NCBI RefSeq assembly: GCF_014839805.1
Contig: NC_051121.1
Location: 3,207,116-3,271,115 of the forward strand
From: Manduca sexta
Lineage: Eukaryota > Arthropoda > Insecta > Lepidoptera > Sphingidae
Direction: 5' to 3'
Length of the DNA stretch: 64,000 bases
Made by a program: the position numbers and the translations under genes. A model generated the notes under the pieces. That model worked only from the letters and a program-made list of their open reading frames with translations. It made no database searches and had not been told where the DNA came from. Below are positions 54,218 through 64,000 of this stretch, in pieces; the stretch's first letter is position 1, and each line of letters opens with the position of its first letter.

Positions 54218-54597
54218 TTACCGTGTATTGGAAATATTAAGGTAATTAAAAGTGACTACAAACATTTGTTTTTTGTTTGGGTGTGGGACAGTTCATAGTT
54301 CCTGATTCCAACATAATCTGCTTCTGGATGTTTATAGGCGGTTACTAGCTGCCATGTTATAGCCTTCGATTATAAATGAATTAATACTTTTGACTTCGAT
54401 TATTTTGCTTAATTCAGATCTCCTCTTCATTAAGATGTGTTTCTTAATAGCAATAATATTGTACGTCAAATATTGCCTGACGAATAAAATATTTTAAGAG
54501 TACTTTATTATCTGTGTAAAGTATTTATTTTAATTTAATTAATTCCAACTTTACAATAAGGGTCCACAAATAAAACATCCATATCAAACCAGTTTCT

Positions 54598-54603
54598 TTA
54601 TTT
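54598..54603 (-). terminator. candidate minus-strand poly(A) signal
   Basis: AATAAA on the minus strand, followed on that strand by AACTGGTTTGATATGGATG and then TTTTATTTGTGG, a GU-rich downstream element at the usual distance. If used, it would end a transcript coming from the 54.6-64 kb block or beyond. Chance AATAAA is frequent in such AT-rich DNA. Confidence 0.3.
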
Positions 54604-57600
54604 CGTGTTCATCATTTTAATACAACATACAAGTAAATTTATCATCAGATATTATTTCAATTCTTAAGTTCTAACTTATTTAAGATCTGAGTAACAAGTA
54701 TGCATGAGTTGATCTATGGCCCGGCGCGGCGCGGCGGTCGCTGCCTCTCACCGGGAGCTGTGTTACAAAGTTAGCCCAACCCACGCTACGCGGAATTCGA
54801 AACACAACAGACTATAAAAAACTATGGAATGTCCGACATTAAATAGATCAATTCCAAATTACAATAAGCTTCAAACGTACTGTAAGAATAAATTAAAAAC
54901 GCAAACGCATACACCCATGAAATAACTTAAACGAAATGGAAGATGATTGGTTAATTCGCGCCCGCCATGTTTGTGTGACGTCGTGATATGTATGTAGTTT
55001 TCGTTAACATAAACGTTCATGTAATCGCTTAGATGGTTTTCGTTTGCTTCATAATTAATATAAATAAAAACAATGATAATTTAAATAACTGATGTCACAC
55101 AAAAACGGCGCGCGGAACAACAAAAATTGAGCGGCAAAATCCTTTCATCTCAAAGACAATTAACATTATCAACTGCAAAATATGATGTATATACAATATA
55201 ATTTTTAATTTTCAAAATAAAACAGACAGTGTAATTATTTCGACAACCATCAACTAACAGATAATTCTAATATTTCATTATTTTTAATATTACGTTTACG
55301 CACACATAGAATAGATTGAATGAGACATATTGGCATAGGATATAAGCAGAGAAAAGAGGGAAAAACAATCGAAGACTCTAGACTTCAAAAGGAGACCATA
55401 AAATTCTTTACAGAGACTTTCCATCAACGATATTGTGTGTAAAATGTATCATTGCTTTATGTAGAGTTTATTTTTAGACCTAATTATATTAAAAAATAGC
55501 CTGTATAAGTGTGTAGAATTGTAAACATACACTATAGTAATACTGGAAGGAGTAAAGAAAAATTGTGACAAAAATCTAGGCGTCAAACCGTGCCGTAAGA
55601 CGTTACAAGGTAAAAATCATTTTTAAACTCCATTAACATTGTTAGAATCGTAAATATATCCTTCTTAATGGTTAGTTGTCCCATCTAGCATTCGTGGATA
55701 CCTGCTAATGGTTTCCATTATATAAGAGAGAGAGTAAGTTGCAACGTAAGTATATATCTGTTGTTGGTAATGAATTTGCTCACGAACATAGAATTATGGA
55801 TGTGTTTCCAAAAATACAATTTATGGACTTGCATTGGTTTATTTCTTTGATGGTGTCACAAATTATGTTTGACCATGTGAACAGCTTTGATTCAAATAGA
55901 ATGCTGCGACCCGTATTACAATTTTTTGTTTTATAGACTCGCATTAGTCAGATTGACTAAAAAGTTTTGGTATTTATAGAAAATAATTCTTGTATTTAAC
56001 TTGAGATGATCTAAACTATGTTAAGAAAAAAAAAAATTTTTTTTTAACTTTTTTCCTGTTTTAAAGATCATATTGACAATAGATGAACGGCGAAATGTTA
56101 GTTGCAATTGCTATGCTGCCTTAAAATATCGTTTAAGAAAGTCTCTGTAAGATTACAAAACTGTTCCTTTCTTTCAATGCTTTCTCATCCTGAATGAAAA
56201 TAATGGTTTTAAAAAACTAGAAACAGTTATTATGGGCTTATCCAGTCGAATACAGTCTTAGATCATGTCTTAGATATATTATATTTCTTATAAGATGTAA
56301 ATCAAAAGGTGATCCTTTTTGGTCTTTATCATTTGAATTATTTTGCCATTTTTAATATAAGAGTTTAAATTAGGCCATTGGGGACTTACTACGCGACTTA
56401 AATGATAGGTTGGTAAGCCAGTATTAAAGATCTAGATCTTCAAGTTCTGATTATAGAATCGCAGTCCATAGCCTATGTCTAAACGCGACATCGACTTCAC
56501 ATTTCCTAAGACATCACATGATATTGAGTATCTTTCTGGATGACCTTTTGATTTCATTCTTCATTTATGTCTGTAAAATTGTTGTGTATTGATTTCTAAT
56601 TTACTTCTTCACCTAATAACCATATTCACTGGACACACCCACACAATTTTTATGGAAATATGTTGTTTTTATATAACATACGAGTACGAACTAAATTTTA
56701 ATGACAAACATACTTAAACGCTAAAGTATTAAAAAATGTGACTAGCGTCGATACACACAATAAATTAATATACTATTTATAAATTACCGTTACACAGTTA
56801 AATAATAATGTTATATCTATGATTCAAAACATGGATTATATGGTACTGCGTTTAACTGCGGTTTACAGTTGTAAAATAATGGAATGTTGTCAATTATTAA
56901 GTATATAAAGTTTTTTTTGAGGAGGTCGGTTCGGCAGTGGACGCGATTTATTGAATGGTTTCTTTGGAGTATTAACTATAATTATAATTGGTTCTAAAAG
57001 AGTTTTAAAGAAATTTGTACTACAAAATCGATGCTTGAGATCGACTGCATTTGAAAAGAATATCGTCTCGTATTGATATTAAGTTAATGTTGTGTCGCAG
57101 AGGTAATAGTTTGAAATCGATCATCAATCGTTAAAGGCGTAACTTGGAAAAATGAAATATGTTCTGTTAATGGGAAGGAATCAATAGGCTATCTGTACCT
57201 TTGATATCGGAAGTTACAATGAAGGTGTATTTTCAGCGTAAATTTATCTAGAAGGATACGTATTATTAAAGATAAAAATATCATACAAGCTCAATTATAC
57301 GTTTATATTCTTTAAAATATGAATATCACGAGCTCATACTGTAAGCGCGTTCTCAAATGAGGGCGGTATATTGTTTGCCCATGAAGTTCCGGCCGGTCAG
57401 ATTAAAGTTGGCCCAACTTTAATTAACTTCGCTGTAATCCGCAGTTAAAGCGACGTCACGTCAAACGCTTACGTTACTGCCGATTGACTGCCGACGAACA
57501 ACCGCTCGCTGTGAGTCAGTTGACAATGCTAGTAAGAATATAGAACTTTGTGTGTAAGCAATGTCTGTTCGGTAACCCGCGTGAATGCAATCATGTATGA

Positions 57601-60600
57601 GCTTTTTGAGGTGTTTTACCGACGAACAAGACATTTTATGCATTTGAAATACGAAATGGTGTCAGTTTAATCTGTGTTCTATTACTGAAAACATTCGTTA
57701 CCAATCAATCGGCTCTTATTTGATAAGTCGGCGTAAAATTCAAGTGCGAAAAAATAACATTAGTGCTGGGAGAAACAAAATGGTGGGTTGATGTCGATAA
57801 AATTTGGACGTGCTAGGTAAAGGCGGAAATAGATGTGTCGATATTTTCATCAGAGATCATCAGAACTGTCCAATACAATCTAATGTAACATGAACACTAA
57901 ACAACTAAATCATTTGCCACGGTCCGGCTGCGATGGCGAAAACACATTGTTGAATGAAGTACGAAGTTACAAAGTACTCAAGTCTAAACACTTCGACCGT
58001 CGAGTCCGACCGGAATGAGCCCACATACAGGACCGTGCCAAAGACAATTTCACACATTTTTTTAAGTTAAATTCCTACACAGATATAAACCTTAAGTATC
58101 GATTAGCATCCAAGTTCATTATGAAAAAATATATCATTGGAAATATTTTTCAACTTCTCTCCTTAATTTCAAACCACCCAAGAACAACTTAATTATGCAT
58201 GAGACAACCGATTTTTATAACTACATGTTTATCCCTAACAACACTTTGGCAACAAATAGTATTTTCTTTTTTTTTACTTTTTTTCCATTCATATTCAACA
58301 TTGATTTTAACATTTTGGATATTCCCGATCGATCATCGACATTTTTATCGTCTTTAGAGATAGAAGACAGGAAAGTATCGACAGAAGTTGCGCATCGACA
58401 TGTGACGTACGAGCATCGGCCCGAGCCGGTGAGCTGCTCTCCGGTTTCACCCCCGCCTCGCAGACTCGCGCCCTATTATTACCTATCAAATTCATTTACA
58501 ATTACACTATCCATCGCAGCTCACCCGCTCGCGCCGTCAAAGCGAAACAAATTTTACACGAAATAAACAATTGTCCTGAATATCAACTTTTTTTTCATTT
58601 TTTTTCTTTTTTTACTGTCATCAGTCTTAAAATTGAGTCATACCATCTAACTAAGAAATGATGAATCCTTAATTTATCTTAAACCATTGCTAGGCCTGAA
58701 CTAACATCGGACTTGTGAGGTTTTTAAAATTAGGGAGATTTCATACTAGTACGAAGTCACATTTTAAAGGCACGACTTGCCTTCTACATTTGACAATTAT
58801 GATTTTCAATATCGTGTATCTCGCAATGTTCCGAACGGTCTTCTTTACCTTAGTACTAATATGAAAGAGCTCTTAAGTGGAAGTAAAAACTATTATTAAG
58901 GAGTAAATAGGTTAGTGTGAGTGTAGGCGACGATTTTGTATCATTCTTATGGAAAAAGTTGTTCTTTTCATAGTTTCATTCGTTACCCACAATTTATTAC
59001 GGTTAAATGGGAGTATGGAGCATCAACCATCTAAGGAAAAGGCGTCTCGACTACTAAGGCTCTCGGGGAAACAGGTAGTAGCCCATTTATCACGCCGACG
59101 ACGCCTCGGCGAGGGATCGACACTGCCCTTTTCTTGTATAGACTCCTATATATAGCTTTAGCAAAGGTCTGCTTAGGTCAGATTAGGTTTTTATTTCCAC
59201 GTGCGAAACAGTCCAAGTCTACAATATCGACGCCTCACCGATGCACCGTTTCGGCAAGTGTGCAACAGCCCTTACACCATCCTTAATACATACATTAATG
59301 GTTTTAGAGTAATCAACATTGAATAGTTTTCATTTTAATATTAATCTTAACACTAAAGAGTACAAAAAATAAAGGAAATATTATTGATTATATGAAAAAC
59401 AACATAGCGAAAAACCATCGCAATTTTCATATAAGAACAACATTGATTTTTTTATCGTTTACAGTAACATTTTAAATTGTATTATCCACGCTTACGAAGT
59501 ATAGATGTGAAGTAGCATCCAACAGAGGAGGTCCCTCCTCGATCCCTCTCGAGTCGCCGCGGGGCTCGAGCCCTCATCGGCGGCTGCTCATACCATAACA
59601 CTCGATAGTTTCCCTTCGATTATCCTCAAAGTATCAAAAATATCTGCTAAAACAGCCCTTTCCCTTAGTGAAAAAACTCGATAGAGTACATTTTGAACAG
59701 TCTCAAAGTAACTAATGAGTAGGTAACAATTACAAATGGGGATATGCACGAATTGGAAACATTATTGAAATCAACAATCTTTAGGACGTAGTTAAAGCGA
59801 TTCCTACAGAGTTCTACAGTAACATCTAACCTAATTACCAACTACGTTACATTGTTATACGACAATACAGAATTACACATATAAAATACCAGTGAGACGC
59901 ACAGACGAGCGACGTCGCTCGAGATCACTGTACAAAAATTCAAATCAACTGACTTGCACATTTTTTTTTATTTTATCAAAGGTTTACAACACATTCCATT
60001 CAAATTTAAGGCCACGGCGCAAAATGGTGTTTCAGTAGATTATAGTTAGATTACTGATTTATAATTTATGATTTTATAAGATCTAAATACGGGCCTTATG
60101 TACACGTGAAGCGTGGAACGCTGATGCATTGCTTCGTAGCGTCGACAGAAGCTTAGCGTGATGGAAGGGGACGTGTCGTCCTAGAGATACGTGCTACACG
60201 TACAGATGTACTACTAAAGAGCATTCGGCCGGCCCGACGCACCGGCGCGATGCTCGGGCGTGCATTGTGCCACGTTACCACTACATTCGTAAAAAATACC
60301 TACGACAGATTCGCACTGTACGAAGCTCGGAGTACTTACAAACTAACCTAACATAGACAATGCGACGTCTAAAAATACGACACTACGCTAATGTAGGATA
60401 TAAATATTAATTTTAGTTCATCATAAGCATTGTGTTCTTACAACTGGCAGGATGGCGTTTTAAAAGTGTGTAAAAATCGATTTTTTTTTTGTGTGTGTGG
60501 ACATATTTAAGCATTAAAAGTACGTCTAACCTTACGTGCATACACATAATTATGATAACATTTAATTATCTAAAAGCATCTCATTGGCGACTAGCTTCAT

Positions 60601-63600
60601 TTAGAAAGATTCCAAATTAAACGCGACCTTTCCTACATTTGCCACCGCACCGATCATAACCAAGCGAACTCGAAGCGAGTAAACAACACTGCATCGAGGA
60701 GATAACACCATCCCGGTGCGATACAATATTGCTTAGAGTAAATCCACTCGACGATGCCTCGCCTCTTCAAAATTTCCTATTAAACATTTTACTATCAACG
60801 CGTGAATAAGATTGAATATTGTCATATTCCAAATAACGTTTCAATTTAGCTCACTAACCGTGCCCTTCAAACCTTAACCTTACCATTTTAATAAACATCA
60901 TGATATGTCAAATGCTACGCCAACACACACCCAAAACAATTTGGAATCTTTCCTATTGTAAAATATTTATGAATAAAAAAAATCACACACCTTATAAATT
61001 ACCTAACACACGAAATGAATCAATTATAATCGTGTTGTCCCTTTCGTTATTCGAAAGTGGGAGCAAGACAAATGTAGACCGAGTAACTCTACCGTACAGC
61101 CACATCGAATCTATGGTACGTAGAGCAAAGAAATGCGCGGGAATAATAAATATATCGTATTTATATCTACGTTCATATTTTAGTAGAATTAATATCATAT
61201 AAAACACCTAAGAACCTAACGTTAATCGAAAACTTCATTACAAAAAAAACTTTTCGTCGTCGTGGAAATAAATATACTGATATATGCGGAACGTTCCAAC
61301 TAACTTAAGCGATAGTAAAATACGTAATTTTTCTTGTCTTTTATAATAAAATGTATCATAAATTCAAACGTGATTTAAATTTAAAACATTCAGCGTAGTT
61401 CTCTGAGGATGGATAGTTTGTGCTCACATGTGCTTTGTTTCCACCTTAACATACAATAATCACAATTTGGAGATTAGTGCCCTGATGGATACGATGGCGG
61501 TATCTCCAGCCGCACTACAACTTTACAACGAATTTTCATTCAACACGCAAACACAACGTCAGTCATTTCAATACAGTTTAATGAGACATATATTTTAAGA
61601 AAAAATACATCAAAAAATCAAGTGAAATACCAACGTTCTGTGCAATCACTAAAATTAATTTCTCATATATAATATATTAATCAATCAATCAGTGAATCAA
61701 ACAACAATGTTGCACCACCGCCGCGATACACGGAAGCGATGACTTTATATATTATCAAAATATATAGTGAGTGAACGAATACAATTCCTGAGCAAATATG
61801 CTTACGAGATGTCAATGACGGATAAAGCCCCGCGCGGGCCGCGTCGGCCGCACTGGCCGCGGCCTTCACGCGCTACATGTGACGATAACTTCAACCACAC
61901 GAATACTCTAACATCGATTACAACTACCTTGATGAATACAATAACAGGTGATTCATTTATATAACTGTCACAAAATTATCGAATTTCTCATGCCAAAACA
62001 ATGTATTAGTGAATACACGTACAACTACCGATATGAATAATGTAAATCCTAATAAATCAACTCTTATCCTGTCAAATTCGGTTGTCGTACCATATCGGGG
62101 CGCGTGCCCCGGCCTTCGTGGGTGCCCGCCTAACAACATCTACCATAACATCTTATGTTAACTATCGTTGATTGATAATTCCCATTATAAAAATACTTTC
62201 TCACACTAGCACGTGTCCCTTTCTTGTACATATCCCGGCGTCCCTTAACGCTATAGCTACAAACATCCTTTACTCTAAATGTAATTTACACACGAATTTC
62301 TGTACACTTCCTGGCGAGATGAAGGGGAAATAATATGGGAACAGTGGGAAGATACGGGAACGATGAGGCGAAAGCTTGAAATTTCATCAATGAACAAGTC
62401 TCTTATCGTACATAGCGACAATGACGGAAATATGCGAGTCGAGTGCCTTCGGGTAGCGTCGCGCTAAATGGAACTTGGCATCGAATCAAATCGATTATTC
62501 GATCATCATTTCGATTTCGAATCATCGATAAGAACACACTGGCTTGAAAATTTGTTATCTGTGCGAACTGCGGTGTGAATTTGATCTGTCAAATTAAATA
62601 GTGAAGGCATACTAATGTTGCCAGAGACAATTTTGTATCAGCAGCAGTTGAAATGGATGAATTTTCGTAACTGTAATAAATCTGTGATGAAACAAAAAAA
62701 ATCCGATGTGTTCCTTAAATGTAGTTAGAAAAACTGCTGTGTATAAAATTATAAACGTACGTACATAGTAAGCTTAGCCTGTGCTTACTTCTAGACGCTA
62801 AGTTAGTAGTAAAAATGTTCCCTAGTTTAATTGACTTGGAAATATTGGGTTTTGGTAGCGCTTCCTTTTCAAGCCATGTTGTTGGTTTCGAAGGGGAACT
62901 GTAGAACGGGAATAGGCCACTATCAAGTAGAAAAGTAAAGCTTAGTTGGGATACAGTTCTTAAGATACTTACATACGAAGAGTTTAACCTACCTTCATAA
63001 GATTTTTATTTTTTTACATAATAAGTGTTTAGTGTAAACAGCAACAAGATACCGCCTAGTCACTGAGAAGCATTCAACTATAAATGCTTCTAAAATCTTC
63101 CAGAGATTTTAAGGGATATAAAACTAATTTTCTTAGGAAATTACGATATAGAAAAAACATTGCGCATTTAAATGGCAGTGGCAGAAGCTTTATTACAATA
63201 ATTGTTAATTTAGCTTCAGTCGATATAACAAATGTTCGTACAAACAATAAAGACATCTCTGGATCGACATTAATTTTAAAATTAATAAATAAAAAAAAAA
63301 AAAAAACAAAAAAAATGAAAATGATTGTCTTGACGAAGGAGTATAGCATCTTAGGATTAGCGTCTCACCTGTTTTTAAGTAATACTTACGAATTCCATGC
63401 CAAAATATTGTTCCCGACACCAACTGTTTACGCACACACATATAAAATAATCACACGCACACACAAAGGGACGTTTATGCTAAAGAATCTAGTAAGATTT
63501 TATTTAGGGTAAACATTGAAAATAGCGCCATCTTTTGATTACGTTAAGAAGCTGTTAGTAAGTTTTGTTTTGGATATAGTGAGTTATGGCTCAGTGTCAA

Positions 63601-64000
63601 AACCGGCAAAACTATTGAGTTAGTACTCTATTATAATTATTAAATTGTAGTTGTAAAATTCATCTTAAAAGGTAATGTTTAATTGTTTTGAGTTAATTAT
63701 ATGTACATAATAAGGTACTTATTTAATGAAAACTGCAGTAAAATGTAGATTCATTAGCACAAACATGCATCTAAAGTCGTAGTCATTTTAGTACTACCAA
63801 AAGGACTACAACCAAGCTACTAAGCTACTAATCGGGCAAAATAAAATGAAAGAAAAAATAAAACACACAGTAAAACTGAAATGAACTGGTATTATTATAA
63901 AAAAGCAATTATACAACAAAAATAATTCAAAAACAAAACGATGTACATTAATTTAAAGAACAATTGTTTATACAAATAATTAAAAAAATAATATAATAAT
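54604..64000. other. ~9.4-kb repeat-poor block, no supported exon
   Basis: None of the SINE, LINE or MITE families seen elsewhere in the window occurs here. GC-rich, CpG-bearing islands lie at about 54718-54800, 58370-58560, 59030-59130, 59520-59590, 60100-60260, 61815-61880 and 62090-62130. Open frames (for example 58195-58566 plus, 60900-61202 plus, 63084-63512 plus) are low-complexity or interleaved with poly-T/A and match nothing I know. The block could be a long 3'UTR on the minus strand, first-intron or promoter-distal regulatory DNA of a neighbouring gene, or unconstrained DNA. Confidence 0.35.
57401..57423. repeat. 23-bp perfect palindrome
   Basis: ATTAAAGTTGG and CCAACTTTAAT flank a single C, giving 11-bp perfect arms. 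It lies in a CpG-containing patch (57380-57500) inside the repeat-poor block. Confidence 0.85.

Noticed and set aside
54718..54855. Terminal exon on the minus strand
   Set aside because: A 45-codon open stretch is GC-rich, but there is no recognisable protein, no clear splice acceptor and a competing frame is equally plausible.
58195..58566. 123-codon plus-strand protein
   Set aside because: Phe-, Ser- and Pro-rich low-complexity content over poly-T, no domain, not in a codon-biased context.
59906..59921. 16-bp perfect palindrome CGAGCGACGTCGCTCG
   Set aside because: About one such 16-bp palindrome is expected by chance in 64 kb.
60900..61202. 100-codon plus-strand frame
   Set aside because: No family resemblance; mirrored by a minus-strand frame over the same bases.
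63084..63512. 142-codon plus-strand protein
   Set aside because: Contains a poly-Lys run from an A-rich tract, no recognisable fold, overlaps an equally long minus-strand frame.

Overview
This window is AT-rich, gene-poor animal nuclear DNA. Its interspersed repeats match, from memory, short repeats common in butterflies and moths: tRNA-derived SINEs with Pol III A and B boxes, GATAGCCTAGTTGG-type SINEs, and modules ending CTTACCATCAGG. Lepidoptera is therefore the likely source. I find no host protein-coding gene, rRNA, true tRNA gene or CRISPR array that I can support. Nearly all small open frames are chance frames or lie in repeats.

Layout. 1-7.1 kb: LINE-like remnants, a hAT-like non-autonomous element (1974-2858), several small inverted-repeat elements and a tRNA-SINE. 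7119-13840: one structurally complete BEL/Pao LTR retrotransposon. It has a 5-bp target duplication, near-identical LTRs, a tRNA-Tyr primer site, gag, protease, RT, RNase H and integrase. Its coding region is broken by six frame changes, all of the -1 type and all at A tracts, with no independent nonsense codon. 13.8-30.9 kb: unique AT-rich DNA with dispersed SINE, LINE and MITE copies, including a SINE-LINE composite (27395-28381) inside one target-site duplication.

30961-40465 and 40966-50712 are the same ~9.5 kb present twice, separated by exactly 500 N. Copy 1 ends at the gap and copy 2 begins at the gap. This is the geometry expected of two overlapping contig ends left unmerged, so the duplication is probably an assembly artefact. 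Copy 1 also has a single N where copy 2 has 191 bp.

50.7-54.2 kb: more repeats. 54.2-64.0 kb: a ~10 kb block with no recognisable dispersed repeats, several GC-rich islands, a minus-strand polyadenylation-like signal near 54.6 kb and a 23-bp palindrome. It may be a long 3'UTR or regulatory DNA of a gene outside the window.

Functional logic is confined to mobile DNA. The BEL element carries its own promoter, poly(A) signal, primer site and polyproteins. The SINEs carry internal promoters and depend on LINE enzymes supplied elsewhere. Family names, repeat orientations and boundaries of diverged copies are by eye.
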